Of a DNA stretch of 64,000 bases, positions 37,105 through 47,288 are shown piece by piece. Below the pieces are notes generated by a model. It was not told the origin of the DNA. It searched no databases and saw only the letters and a program-made list of their open reading frames with translations. Where the stretch lies: the NCBI RefSeq assembly GCF_002906155.1, contig NZ_MUJK01000001.1:1054001-1118000 (forward strand), in the 5' to 3' direction. A program made the position numbers and the translations under genes. Each line of letters opens with the position of its first letter. The stretch's first letter is position 1. This DNA comes from Pseudomonas laurylsulfativorans. GTDB taxonomy: Bacteria; Pseudomonadota; Gammaproteobacteria; Pseudomonadales; Pseudomonadaceae.

Positions 37105-37206
37105 CTGTAGGAGCGAGCCTGCTCGCGATGGACCCGAGACCGCCGCTGGGCACCAGACACCCCGCGTTATCGTTGACGACCATCGCGAGCAGGCTCGCCG
37201 TCACAA
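37105..37206. repeat. Composite REP element (~102 bp)
   Basis: A second composite REP follows directly after the copy at 36934, between pedE and the pentapeptide gene. Its core ends GCGTTATCGTTGACGACCA. Confidence 0.85.
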
Positions 37207-37227
37207 GGGAGCCCAAAGGACCTTGCC

Positions 37228-37884
37228 ATGAAGTATCTACCTCTGCTGCTTCTATTGAGCGTTGCCAGCGCCTACGCCGCCGCCGACGACGACGGTGATG
37301 CCGAGCCGTTGATCATCAATGGCTGCACCATCGCCGAACACAGCCAGTGCCCCAATGCCAACCTCAAGGGCGCCAACCTGAGCAACCAGGACCTGCGCAA
37401 CATGAACCTCAGCGGCGCCGACCTGCGCGAAGCTGACCTGCGCCATGCCCGCCTCGACCTGGCCAACCTGGAAAAGGCCCGCCTGCAAGGTGCCGACCTG
37501 ACCCGCGCCAGCCTGCAACAAAGCAACTTGCGCCTGGCCGATTTCAGTGGCGCCACGCTAGTGGCGATCCAGGGCTGGGGGATGTTCGCCCAGGGTGCGC
37601 AGTTCGAGAACGCCGATCTCAGCGCTGCCTACCTGCAATTCGCCCGCGTCTCCGGAGCCAGGATGCACCACACCAACCTGCGTGCCGCCGACCTGGAAAT
37701 GGCCTGGCTGAGCAAGGCCGACCTGAAGGACGCCAACCTCAGCAATGCCAACCTGCAAGAGGCCAAGTTGGGCGAAAGCAACCTGGAGGGCGCCATCCTC
37801 AGCGGTTCGCGCCAGCACTATGCGAATTTTCAGGATGCAAACATGGAGGGATGCACGGGGTGCCCGACGACGTGGGACAACTGA
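37228..37884 (+). CDS. Secreted pentapeptide-repeat protein
   Basis: The product is 218 residues. A signal peptide (KYLPLLLLLSVASAYAA) is followed by an acidic linker, one pair of cysteines (NGCTIAEHSQC) and then about 25 pentapeptide repeats of the A(D/N)Lxx type (ANLKGANLSNQDLRNMNLSG...), which should form a right-handed quadrilateral beta-helix in the periplasm. A gene of this type (PP_2673) lies at the same place in P. putida KT2440, between pedE and pedR2. Its function is unknown. AAAGGA lies about 7 nt before the ATG. Confidence 0.88.
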   Translation: MKYLPLLLLLSVASAYAAADDDGDAEPLIINGCTIAEHSQCPNANLKGANLSNQDLRNMNLSGADLREADLRHARLDLANLEKARLQGADLTRASLQQSNLRLADFSGATLVAIQGWGMFAQGAQFENADLSAAYLQFARVSGARMHHTNLRAADLEMAWLSKADLKDANLSNANLQEAKLGESNLEGAILSGSRQHYANFQDANMEGCTGCPTTWDN

Positions 37885-37903
37885 ACTGAATTCATCACCT
37901 CCC

Positions 37904-37994
37904 CTGTAGGAGCGAGCCTGCTCGCGAAAGCGGCGGCACATCCAGCATTGATGTGACTGATGAACCGCTATCGCGAGCAAGCTCGCTCCTACAA
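37904..37994. repeat. REP pair
   Basis: Facing GAGCGAGCCTGCTCGCGA and TCGCGAGCAAGCTCGCTCCT copies lie between the convergent pentapeptide and response-regulator genes. The spacer differs from the ~102-bp composite type. Confidence 0.85.
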
Positions 37995-38022
37995 GGGGCC
38001 CTGTGTTAGCCGTGATATCGAA

Positions 38023-38655
38023 TCAACCCGCCTTGCGCACCACCCCCATATCAATCCCCAAGTGCACCAATTCAGCATGGGAACTGACCTGCAGTTTGCT
38101 CTTGAGCAACGTCAGGTGATTGGAAACGGTCTTGCTGCTGATACTCAACTGCTCGGCAATCTGTCGCGCCGGGGTGCCTTTGGCGAGCATCACGAAAATC
38201 TCCAGTTCGCGCTGGGTCATGCTGTGCAAGCGTGGATCGCTGGCATCCTGGTGACACGCCAGTTGAGTGGCCAGCGGTTGCTCGATGTAGGCATGGCCGG
38301 CGAGCACGCGCCGCACCGCTTCGATCAACACCTGCGGCGCCGAGCATTTGGTCAGGTAGCCTGTTGCCCCGGCGTCCAGCGCCTGACGTACCAGCGGCAG
38401 CTCATCATGCATGCTGAAAAACAGTATCCGCAGTTGCGGCAAGCGCTGCCGCAAGCGTCGGGTGGTTTCCAGGCCACTGATGCCCGGCAGGCCGAAATCC
38501 ATGATCACCAGGTGCGGCACGCTTTCCTGGACCCGGATCAACGCCTCCTCCCCGGTCGCCGCCTCCCGCACCTCCATTGCCGGCAACAGTGCCCGCAACA
38601 GGCTGGAGTAGCCCTGACGGACTACCGCGTGATCATCGACCAGCAGGATATTCAT
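38023..38655 (-). CDS. pedR2: LuxR-family response regulator PedR2-like
   Basis: The product is 210 residues. The receiver domain (1-120) has the acidic pair at D7-D8, phosphoacceptor D53 (VIMDFGLPGIS) and the conserved lysine in GYLTKCSAP. The C-terminal LuxR/GerE helix-turn-helix is MTQRELEIFVMLAKGTPARQIAEQL. By position (pedE, pentapeptide gene, regulator) it corresponds to PP_2672 of KT2440, the regulator of the calcium/lanthanide switch between pedE and pedH. The start at 38655 lies in an ATGA overlap with the stop of the chimeric upstream gene, so the two are coupled. No intact cognate kinase is adjacent. Confidence 0.85.
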   Translation of the reverse strand: MNILLVDDHAVVRQGYSSLLRALLPAMEVREAATGEEALIRVQESVPHLVIMDFGLPGISGLETTRRLRQRLPQLRILFFSMHDELPLVRQALDAGATGYLTKCSAPQVLIEAVRRVLAGHAYIEQPLATQLACHQDASDPRLHSMTQRELEIFVMLAKGTPARQIAEQLSISSKTVSNHLTLLKSKLQVSSHAELVHLGIDMGVVRKAG

Positions 38656-39110
38656 GAAGCCTCCAAAGGCATGCTCAAGGCCAGCGCCCAACCGGCGCCG
38701 GGGTGGCTGAAGATGCGCAAGTCACCGCCCAGGCTGCGGGCACGTTCGCGCATCGAATGCAGGCCAACGCCGGGACGCTGGGGTGACTCGGCTCCGCGAC
38801 CGTTATCGCGCACCAGCAGACGCAAGTGCGCGCCGTGGTGTTGCAGGCGAACCCGCACCTGACTGGCGTCGGCATGCCGGGCGATGTTGGTCAGGGCCTC
38901 CTGCAGAAAGCGGATGCCCAACTGCTGGGACAGCGTCGGTTGGCGCACGCCGGTCATTTTCTCCAGCTCGCCTACGTTGCGCTCGCCCTGGGTGAGTTGG
39001 CACAGGATCAACAGGCGATCCTCATTGGCCAGGGCCTTGAGCAACGCACATGCCTTGGAGGCCGAAGCGCGCAGTTGAGCGACTTCACATTCGGTCAGAC
39101 TGGATTGCAT
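38652..39110 (-). CDS. Chimeric ORF: ArsR/BigR repressor N-terminus fused to histidine kinase HATPase C-terminus
   Basis: The product is 152 residues. Residues 1-65 read as an ArsR/BigR-type winged-helix protein (CALLKALANEDRLLILCQLT, GELEKMTGVRQPTLSQQLG), stopping right after the recognition helix. C37 corresponds to the first redox cysteine of BigR; the wing and the region holding the second are absent. Residues 66-152 read as the end of a HisKA_3-type kinase: N box QEALTNIARHA, G1 VRDNGRG and G2 GVGLHSMRERA. The sensor, DHp helix and phosphoacceptor histidine are missing. The join lies near 38916. The end overlaps pedR2 by ATGA as a kinase gene should. This looks like a deletion fusion between a bigR-like gene and pedS2. 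An alternative start is 39215; kinase activity is unlikely. Confidence 0.8.
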   Translation of the reverse strand: MQSSLTECEVAQLRASASKACALLKALANEDRLLILCQLTQGERNVGELEKMTGVRQPTLSQQLGIRFLQEALTNIARHADASQVRVRLQHHGAHLRLLVRDNGRGAESPQRPGVGLHSMRERARSLGGDLRIFSHPGAGWALALSMPLEAS

Positions 39111-39143
39111 TTGCAGGATGCCTTCAACGTCACTTAAGCTGTA

Positions 39144-39169
39144 AACATTATGTTTAAACATATAATGTT
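39144..39169. promoter_or_regulatory. BigR-type AT-rich operator and -10 box
   Basis: AACATTAT (39144-39151) and ATAATGTT (39162-39169) are perfect inverted 8-mers around GTTTAAACAT. The site lies in the divergent gap between the chimeric ORF and the MBL gene and contains TATAAT (39161-39166), a good -10 for the plus-strand gene. BigR/SqrR repressors bind AT-rich palindromes of this kind over the -10 region. Confidence 0.55.
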
Positions 39170-39213
39170 GCAACCCATGACTGACTTTTCCCTCCCTGCA
39201 CAGGTTCGTGTCC

Positions 39214-40077
39214 ATGCCCGCGCTGATTGAAGCTTTCCTCGACCCCGCCTCCTCGACCTACAGCTACGTGGTCTACGAGGTCGATGGCGGGCAGTGTGCG
39301 ATTGTCGACCCCGTGCTCGATTACGACGGTGCGGCCGGGCGTACCGCGACCACCCAGGCCGACAAAATCGTCGCCTTCGTCCGAACGCACAAACTGCAAG
39401 TGCAATGGCTGCTGGAAACCCACGCCCACGCCGATCACCTGTCCGCCGCGCCGTATCTGCGCGGGGAGCTGGGCGGCAAAATCGCCATTGGCGAGTCGAT
39501 CAGCAAGGTGCAGGACGTGTTCAAGGCGCTGTTCAATCTGGAGCCCGCCTTTCGCGTCGACGGTTCGCAGTTCGATCAGCTCTTCGCCCCCAACGAATCG
39601 TTCATGATCGGCAATCTCAAGGCGACCGCCCTGCACGTACCCGGCCATACCCCGGCGGACATGGCCTACCTGATCGACGGTGAGCAGATCCTGGTCGGCG
39701 ACACCCTGTTCATGCCCGACGTCGGCACCGCTCGCTGCGATTTCCCCGGCGGTAACGCCCACCAATTGTTTGCCTCCATCCACTCATTGCTGGCCTTCCC
39801 CGCCAGCGTGAAGCTCTACGTTTGTCACGACTACCCACCGGCCGACCGGTCGGCACAATGCCAGACCACCGTCGGCGAACAACGTAAAAGCAACATTCAT
39901 GTGCATGACGGAATCGATGAAGCCGCGTTCGTCGAGATGCGTACGCGGCGTGATGCAGGGCTGGGTATGCCGACGCTGTTGCTACCGGCGATCCAGGTGA
40001 ATGTGCGGGCGGGGAATCTGCCGCCGGCCGAAGACAACGGCGTGACCTACCTTAAAATCCCTCTGAACAAGTTCTGA
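39214..40077 (+). CDS. MBL-fold persulfide dioxygenase-like protein (Blh type)
   Basis: The product is 287 residues. The metal motif H70-x-H72-x-D74-H75 (LLETHAHADHLSA) is complete, with further ligands in HVPGHTPADM, ILVGDTLFMPDVGTARCDFPGG and YVCHDYPP. This is the ETHE1/Blh group, which oxidises glutathione persulfide to sulfite in sulfide detoxification. Genes of this type are normally divergent from, or next to, an ArsR-type BigR repressor; here the neighbouring repressor is truncated and fused to kinase sequence. The start at 39214 (ATG) is preceded by CAGG; a GTG two codons earlier is also possible. Confidence 0.88.
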   Translation: MPALIEAFLDPASSTYSYVVYEVDGGQCAIVDPVLDYDGAAGRTATTQADKIVAFVRTHKLQVQWLLETHAHADHLSAAPYLRGELGGKIAIGESISKVQDVFKALFNLEPAFRVDGSQFDQLFAPNESFMIGNLKATALHVPGHTPADMAYLIDGEQILVGDTLFMPDVGTARCDFPGGNAHQLFASIHSLLAFPASVKLYVCHDYPPADRSAQCQTTVGEQRKSNIHVHDGIDEAAFVEMRTRRDAGLGMPTLLLPAIQVNVRAGNLPPAEDNGVTYLKIPLNKF

Positions 40078-40078
40078 C

Positions 40079-40179
40079 CTGTAGGAGCGAGCTTGCTCGC
40101 GAAAAACGCCAACGATAACGCGGCAAACCTGACGCCCCGCGGTGCCCTCAGGTTTTTCGCGAGCAAGCTCGCTCCTACG
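40079..40179. repeat. Composite REP element, inverted core
   Basis: Facing REPs enclose the same type of core as at 15404 but read in the opposite orientation (AACGATAACGC near the left arm). Its right end overlaps the 3' end of bkdR and supplies that gene's TAG stop codon. Confidence 0.85.
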
Positions 40180-40660
40180 GCAACGTCAACCCATTCGCCG
40201 GCAACGGCAAAGCCGTCTTGTAGCGCACCTGCTTGAGCGCAAAACTCGACCGAATGTTCGCCACCCCCGGCACCTTGGTCAGAAAGTCCATCATGAAACG
40301 CTCCAGCGACTGAATGGTCGGCACCAGCACCCGGATCAGGTAGTCCGGGTCGCCGGCCATCAGGTAGCACTCCATCACCTCGGGGCGATCGGAAATCGCC
40401 TCTTCGAAATGTTGCAACGCCTCCTCTACCTGCTTTTCCAGGCTGACGTGAATGAACACGTTCACGTGCAGCCCCAGCAGGTCGGCATCCAGCAGCGTCA
40501 CTTGCTCGCGAATCACCCCCAGTTCTTCCATGGCCTTGACCCGGTTGAAACACGGGGTCGGCGACAGGTTCACCGAACGCGCCAGGTCGGCGTTGGTGAT
40601 GCGCGCATTCTCCTGAAGGCTGTTGAGAATGCCGATATCGGTACGGTCCAGTTTGCGCAT
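40175..40660 (-). CDS. bkdR: Lrp/AsnC family activator BkdR
   Basis: The product is 161 residues, matching the usual BkdR length. The N-terminal helix-turn-helix ([41 protein letters not shown]) is followed by an Lrp-type ligand domain ([29 protein letters not shown]). BkdR activates the bkd operon in response to branched-chain amino acids. It is divergent from bkdA1 with 185 bp between the starts. Its TAG stop lies in the GTAGGAGC end of a REP element. Confidence 0.94.
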   Translation of the reverse strand: MRKLDRTDIGILNSLQENARITNADLARSVNLSPTPCFNRVKAMEELGVIREQVTLLDADLLGLHVNVFIHVSLEKQVEEALQHFEEAISDRPEVMECYLMAGDPDYLIRVLVPTIQSLERFMMDFLTKVPGVANIRSSFALKQVRYKTALPLPANGLTLP

Positions 40661-42081
<1,421 letters not shown>

Positions 42082-42082
42082 C

Positions 42083-43147
42083 ATGAACGATCACAACAAC
42101 ACTATCGAGCTAAGCACGGAAACCGCCATGACCACGACCACCATGACCATGATCCAGGCCCTGCGCTCGGCCATGGACGTGATGCTTGAACGTGACGACA
42201 ACGTCGTGGTCTTCGGCCAGGACGTGGGCTACTTCGGCGGCGTGTTCCGCTGCACCGAAGGCCTGCAGAACAAGTACGGCACCTCCCGGGTGTTCGATGC
42301 GCCGATTTCCGAGAGCGGCATCGTCGGCGTCGCCGTGGGCATGGGCGCCTACGGTCTGCGGCCGGTGGCCGAGATCCAGTTCGCCGACTACGTGTACCCG
42401 GCCTCCGACCAGATCATTTCCGAAGCTGCCCGCCTGCGTTATCGCTCGGCCGGCGAGTTCACCGCCCCGATGACCCTGCGCATGCCTTGTGGCGGCGGCA
42501 TCTACGGTGGCCAGACCCACAGCCAGAGCATCGAGGCAATGTTCACTCAGGTCTGCGGTTTGCGCACGGTGATGCCGTCCAACCCGTACGACGCCAAGGG
42601 CCTGCTGATCGCTTCCATCGAAAACGATGACCCGGTGATCTTCCTTGAGCCCAAGCGCCTGTACAACGGCCCGTTCGACGGCCACCACGACCGCCCGGTA
42701 ACCCCGTGGTCGAAACACCCCGCCGCGCAGGTTCCGGACGGTTACTACACCGTGCCGCTGGATGTCGCCGCCATTACTCGTCCGGGCAAGGACGTGACCG
42801 TGCTGACCTACGGCACCACGGTATACGTCTCGCAAGTCGCCGCTGAAGAAAGCGGCGTCGATGCCGAAGTCATCGACCTGCGCAGTCTGTGGCCGCTGGA
42901 CCTGGAAACCATCGTCAAATCCGTGAAGAAAACCGGCCGCTGCGTCGTGGTTCACGAAGCCACCCGCACCTGCGGTTTCGGCGCCGAACTGGTGGCGCTG
43001 GTGCAAGAGCATTGCTTCCACCACCTGGAAGCGCCGATCGAACGCGTCACCGGTTGGGATACCCCTTACCCGCACGCGCAAGAGTGGGCGTATTTCCCAG
43101 GGCCGTCCCGAGTGGGCGCGGCGTTGAAACGGGTCATGGAGGTCTGA
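42083..43147 (+). CDS. bkdA2: Branched-chain 2-oxoacid dehydrogenase E1 beta
   Basis: The product is 354 residues of the transketolase-like beta subunit. Typical stretches are VVVFGQDVGYFGGVFRCTEGL, FDAPISESGIVGVAVGMG, MRMPCGGGIYGG-like MTLRMPCGGGIYGGQTHSQS, and HEATRTCGFGAEL. It begins MNDHNNTIE as in P. putida; the ATG starts 1 bp after the bkdA1 stop, with GGGG upstream. It forms the alpha2beta2 E1 with BkdA1. Confidence 0.96.
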   Translation: MNDHNNTIELSTETAMTTTTMTMIQALRSAMDVMLERDDNVVVFGQDVGYFGGVFRCTEGLQNKYGTSRVFDAPISESGIVGVAVGMGAYGLRPVAEIQFADYVYPASDQIISEAARLRYRSAGEFTAPMTLRMPCGGGIYGGQTHSQSIEAMFTQVCGLRTVMPSNPYDAKGLLIASIENDDPVIFLEPKRLYNGPFDGHHDRPVTPWSKHPAAQVPDGYYTVPLDVAAITRPGKDVTVLTYGTTVYVSQVAAEESGVDAEVIDLRSLWPLDLETIVKSVKKTGRCVVVHEATRTCGFGAELVALVQEHCFHHLEAPIERVTGWDTPYPHAQEWAYFPGPSRVGAALKRVMEV

Positions 43148-44419
43148 ATGGGCACGCACGTTATTAAAATGCCGGACATTGGTGAAGGCATTGCAGAAGT
43201 TGAATTGTCGGTATGGCACGTCAAGGTCGGCGACATGGTCGTCGAAGATCAGGTGCTGGCCGATGTGATGACGGATAAAGCGATGGTGGATATTCCGTCG
43301 CCGGTGCATGGCAAGGTCATCGCCCTTGGTGGCCAGCCAGGTGAAGTCATGGCGGTCGGCAGTGTGCTGATCAGCATTGAAGTCGAAGGTGCGGGCAACG
43401 TTAAGGAATCGGCGCAACCGGCTCCTGTGAAAGAAGTACCCGTCGCAGCGCCGAAAGTCGAAGCCGTGATGGAAAGCAAACCGGTTGCCGCCCCGGCACC
43501 GAAAGCTGCGGTATGCCAGGGCCCGATGGTCGCTCGTGCAGCCGATGAACGCCCACTGGCCTCCCCGGCCGTGCGCAAGCATGCGCTGGACCTCGGCATC
43601 CAGTTGCGTCTGGTCCGTGGCAGCGGTCCGGCCGGCCGCGTGCTGCATGAAGACCTCGACACCTACCTGGCCCAGGGTCAGTCGAATGCATCGACGGTCA
43701 GCAGCGGTTACACCCAGCGCACTGATGAACAGCAGATCCCGGTGATCGGCATGCGCCGCAAGATTGCCCAGCGCATGCAGGACGCCACCCAGCGTGCCGC
43801 CCACTTCAGCTACGTCGAAGAAATCGACGTCACCGCCGTGGAAGAACTGCGCGCGCACCTCAACGAAAAACACGGCGCGACCCGCGGCAAGCTGACTTTG
43901 CTGCCGTTCCTGGTCCGCGCCCTGGTCGTCGCCCTGCGCGACTTCCCGCAGATCAACGCCCGCTACGACGACGAAGCCCAGGTCATCACCCGCCTCGGCG
44001 CGGTGCATGTCGGCATCGCCACCCAGGCCGACATCGGTTTGATGGTGCCGGTGGTACGTCACGCCGAAGCCCGCAGCCTGTGGGACAACGCGGCCGAAAT
44101 CTCCCGTTTGGCCACTGCCGCACGCAATGGCAAGGCCAGCCGCGATGAACTGTCCGGTTCAAGCATCACACTGACCAGCCTCGGCGCCTTGGGCGGCATC
44201 GTCAGCACGCCGGTGCTGAACCTGCCGGAAGTGGCGATTGTCGGCGTCAACAAGATCGTCGAACGGCCGATGGTGATCAAAGGCCAGATCGTGATCCGCA
44301 AGATGATGAACCTCTCCAGCTCCTTCGATCACCGCGTGGTCGATGGCATGGACGCGGCGCTATTCATCCAGGCCATTCGTGGCTTGCTCGAACAACCCGC
44401 TACCTTGTTTGTGGAGTAA
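43148..44419 (+). CDS. bkdB: Branched-chain 2-oxoacid dehydrogenase E2 (lipoamide acyltransferase)
   Basis: The product is 423 residues. It contains one lipoyl domain (1-80) with the lipoylated K44 in VMTDKAMVDIPS, an Ala/Pro/Val-rich linker (about 85-125), a peripheral subunit-binding domain (SPAVRKHALDLGIQLRLVRGSGPAGRV), and a catalytic acyltransferase domain ending in SSSFDHRVVDGMDAALF with the active-site DHRxxDG. GGAGG precedes the ATG, which abuts the bkdA2 stop. It transfers the branched acyl group to CoA. Confidence 0.96.
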   Translation: MGTHVIKMPDIGEGIAEVELSVWHVKVGDMVVEDQVLADVMTDKAMVDIPSPVHGKVIALGGQPGEVMAVGSVLISIEVEGAGNVKESAQPAPVKEVPVAAPKVEAVMESKPVAAPAPKAAVCQGPMVARAADERPLASPAVRKHALDLGIQLRLVRGSGPAGRVLHEDLDTYLAQGQSNASTVSSGYTQRTDEQQIPVIGMRRKIAQRMQDATQRAAHFSYVEEIDVTAVEELRAHLNEKHGATRGKLTLLPFLVRALVVALRDFPQINARYDDEAQVITRLGAVHVGIATQADIGLMVPVVRHAEARSLWDNAAEISRLATAARNGKASRDELSGSSITLTSLGALGGIVSTPVLNLPEVAIVGVNKIVERPMVIKGQIVIRKMMNLSSSFDHRVVDGMDAALFIQAIRGLLEQPATLFVE

Positions 44420-44422
44420 GCC

Positions 44423-45805
44423 ATGCAAACTTTGAACACTACGCTGCTGATCATCGGCGGCGGCCCGGGCGGTTATGTGACGGCGATCCGTGCCGGTCAG
44501 CTGGGCATCCCGACCATTCTGGTGGAAGGTCAATCGCTGGGCGGCACCTGCCTGAACATCGGCTGCATTCCGTCCAAGGCACTGATTCATGTCGCCGAGC
44601 AGTTTCATCAGACCCGGCACCACCATCAGCTTTCGCCCCTGGGCATCAGCGTTTCAGCGCCGACGCTGGACATCACCAAGAGCGTCGAATGGAAAGACGG
44701 CATCGTCGATCGCCTGACCACCGGCGTCGCGGCGCTGCTGAAAAAGAACAAGGTCCAGGTCATTCAAGGCTGGGCCAAAGTGGTTGATGGCAAAACCGTG
44801 GATGTCGGCGACACGCGCATCCAGTGCGAGCACCTGGTGCTGGCCACCGGTTCGAAAAGCGTGAACCTGCCGATGTTGCCGATTGGCGGGCCGATCATTT
44901 CGTCCACCGAAGCCCTGGCGCCGACCTCCGTGCCGAAACGACTGATCGTGGTCGGTGGTGGTTACATCGGCCTGGAGCTGGGCATTGCCTATCGCAAGCT
45001 CGGCGCCGAGGTCAGCGTGGTGGAAGCGCAGGAGCGCATCCTGCCGGCCTACGACGCCGAACTGACCCAGCCTGTGCACGACGAACTGAGAAAGCTCGGC
45101 GTGAAGCTTTACTTGAAACATAGCGTTCAAGGCTTTGATTCAAAAGAAAATACCTTGCAAGTACTGGCACCGAATGGCGCGACCCTGAACCTGGAAACCG
45201 ATCAAGTACTGGTGGCCGTTGGTCGCAAGCCGAACACCCAGGGCTGGAACCTCGAAGCGCTGAACCTGGACATGAACGGTTCGTCGATCAAGATCGACCA
45301 CCGCTGCCAGACCAGCATGCGCAACGTCTATGCCATCGGCGACCTCAGTGGCGAACCGATGCTCGCGCACCGGGCCATGGCCCAGGGCGAGATGGTCGCC
45401 GAGCTGATCAGCGGCAAGAGCCGCGAGTTCAACCCGACCGCCATCGCCGCTGTGTGCTTCACCGACCCGGAACTGGTGGTGGTCGGCAAGACCCCGGACG
45501 AGGCCAACGCCGCAGGTCTGGACTGCATCGTGTCGAGCTTCCCGTTCGCCGCCAATGGCCGGGCCATGACGCTGGAGTCGAAAAGCGGCTTCGTGCGCGT
45601 GGTCGCCCGTCGCGACAATCATGTGATTGTCGGCTGGCAGGCGGTGGGCGTTGGCGTGTCGGAGTTGTCGACCGCGTTCGCGCAAAGCCTGGAAATGGGC
45701 GCGCGGCTGGAAGACATCGGCGGCACCATCCATGCACATCCGACGCTGGGTGAGGCGGTGCAGGAAGCGGCGTTGCGGGCGCTAGGTCACGCACTGCACC
45801 TGTAG
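44423..45805 (+). CDS. lpdV: Dihydrolipoamide dehydrogenase LpdV (E3)
   Basis: The product is 460 residues. The FAD motif [19 protein letters not shown], the redox-active disulfide [13 protein letters not shown], the NAD motif [12 protein letters not shown] and the C-terminal HAHPTLGE base are all present. It is the valine-pathway-specific E3, reoxidising lipoamide of BkdB. It lies 3 bp after bkdB (GGAG upstream of the ATG) and closes the operon; a REP pair follows. Confidence 0.96.
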   Translation: MQTLNTTLLIIGGGPGGYVTAIRAGQLGIPTILVEGQSLGGTCLNIGCIPSKALIHVAEQFHQTRHHHQLSPLGISVSAPTLDITKSVEWKDGIVDRLTTGVAALLKKNKVQVIQGWAKVVDGKTVDVGDTRIQCEHLVLATGSKSVNLPMLPIGGPIISSTEALAPTSVPKRLIVVGGGYIGLELGIAYRKLGAEVSVVEAQERILPAYDAELTQPVHDELRKLGVKLYLKHSVQGFDSKENTLQVLAPNGATLNLETDQVLVAVGRKPNTQGWNLEALNLDMNGSSIKIDHRCQTSMRNVYAIGDLSGEPMLAHRAMAQGEMVAELISGKSREFNPTAIAAVCFTDPELVVVGKTPDEANAAGLDCIVSSFPFAANGRAMTLESKSGFVRVVARRDNHVIVGWQAVGVGVSELSTAFAQSLEMGARLEDIGGTIHAHPTLGEAVQEAALRALGHALHL

Positions 45806-45813
45806 AACGCGAC

Positions 45814-45894
45814 CTGTAGGAGCCGGCTTGCCGGCGATGGCGGTGAATCTGATACACCGTGCCGTCTTGATCGCCGGCAAGCCGGCTCCTACAA
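45814..45894. repeat. REP pair (CCGGCTTGCCGG type)
   Basis: CCTGTAGGAGCCGGCTTGCC and GCCGGCAAGCCGGCTCCTAC face each other between lpdV and ilvE. Confidence 0.88.
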
Positions 45895-46006
45895 GGATCG
45901 AAATCCGGGCTGCGAAACTGGCCCGGAATGAAGTATTGTTGTCCCCATCCAAAAAACGTCAGAAGCCTTGAACCGTTTCGGCGGTTGTTAAGTGATAGAG
46001 GGTGTC

Positions 46007-47026
46007 ATGGGTAACGAAAGCATCAATTGGGACAAGCTGGGTTTTGACTACATCAAGACCGACAAGCGCTATCTGTCGTACTTTCGCAATGGCGAGTGGG
46101 ACAAAGGCACCCTGACCGAAGATAACGTGCTGCACATCAGCGAAGGCTCCACTGCCCTTCACTATGGCCAGCAATGCTTCGAAGGCATGAAGGCCTATCG
46201 TTGCAAGGACGGTTCGATCAACCTGTTCCGCCCGGACCAGAACGCCCTGCGCATGCAGCGCAGCTGCGCGCGCCTGCTGATGCCGCTGGTCGACACCGAG
46301 CAGTTCATCGAAGCCTGCAAGGACGTGGTCCGTGCCAACGAGCGTTTCATTCCGCCGTACGGCACCGGCGGCGCGCTGTACCTGCGCCCGTTCGTGATCG
46401 GCGTGGGTGACAACATCGGCGTGCGTACCGCGCCGGAGTTCATCTTCTCGATTTTCTGCATTCCGGTTGGCGCCTACTTCAAGGGCGGCCTGACCCCGCA
46501 CAACTTCATCATTTCCAGCTATGACCGCGCCGCGCCACAAGGCACCGGTGCCGCCAAGGTCGGTGGCAACTACGCCGCCAGCCTGATGCCGGGCTCCCAG
46601 GCCAAGAAGGCGCACTACGCCGACGCCATCTACCTGGACCCGATGACTCACTCGAAAATCGAGGAAGTCGGTTCGGCCAACTTCTTCGGGATCACCCACG
46701 ACAACAAGTTCGTGACCCCGAAGTCGCCGTCGGTTCTGCCAGGCATCACCCGCCTGTCGCTGATCGAACTGGCGAAATCGCGTCTGGGCATGGAAGTGAT
46801 CGAAGGCGACGTGTTCATCGACAAGCTGGCGGACTTCAAGGAAGCCGGTGCTTGCGGTACCGCTGCGGTGATCTCGCCGATCGGCGGCATCAGCTACAAC
46901 GACCACCTGCACGTGTTCCACAGCGAGACCGAAGTCGGCCCGGTCACCCAAAAGCTCTACAAAGAGCTGACTGGTGTGCAAACCGGCGATATCGAAGCGC
47001 CAGCGGGCTGGATCGTCAAGGTTTGA
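46007..47026 (+). CDS. ilvE: Branched-chain amino acid aminotransferase
   Basis: The product is 339 residues of the class IV PLP aminotransferase family, in the longer branched-chain group. Visible features are HYGQQCFEGMKAYR, the YLRPFVIG segment, the PLP lysine in AAKVGGNYAASLMPGSQAKK, EEVGSANFFGI and CGTAAVISPIGGI. It interconverts valine, leucine and isoleucine with their 2-oxo acids, the substrates of the Bkd complex encoded just upstream. The ATG at 46007 has GAGGG 4 nt upstream; a GTG at 45992 is in frame. A clear terminator follows. Confidence 0.93.
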   Translation: MGNESINWDKLGFDYIKTDKRYLSYFRNGEWDKGTLTEDNVLHISEGSTALHYGQQCFEGMKAYRCKDGSINLFRPDQNALRMQRSCARLLMPLVDTEQFIEACKDVVRANERFIPPYGTGGALYLRPFVIGVGDNIGVRTAPEFIFSIFCIPVGAYFKGGLTPHNFIISSYDRAAPQGTGAAKVGGNYAASLMPGSQAKKAHYADAIYLDPMTHSKIEEVGSANFFGITHDNKFVTPKSPSVLPGITRLSLIELAKSRLGMEVIEGDVFIDKLADFKEAGACGTAAVISPIGGISYNDHLHVFHSETEVGPVTQKLYKELTGVQTGDIEAPAGWIVKV

Positions 47027-47043
47027 CCTGACGCCAGACGCAC

Positions 47044-47080
47044 AAAAGCCCCCCATTGAGTGATCGATGGGGGGCTTTTT
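47044..47080 (+). terminator. Rho-independent terminator after ilvE
   Basis: AAAAGCCCCCCAT and ATGGGGGGCTTTT form a 13-bp stem with a 10-nt loop, followed by T residues. It lies 18 bp after the ilvE stop. Confidence 0.9.
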
Positions 47081-47288
47081 TGTCTGACCTGGGATTGCCG
47101 ACCGTCAACAACCAATGGACCAATACCGCTGCTCCGGGATTGACCTGCGGTTTGATCGACGATCAGCCCAACTGCCCAACCCGTTCAGCATCCGGCCAGG
47201 ACAACGCCGCCGCGAGCAATGTGCTGTTCGTCATGACCAGCGGCACACCCGGCCGGTATGCCTATAGGAAAACGCTCAGGCTTGCCGG

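Noticed and set aside
42110..44062. Minus-strand open frame of 650 codons across bkdA2 and bkdB
   Set aside because: The opposite strand carries well-known E1 beta and E2 proteins. This is a shadow frame.
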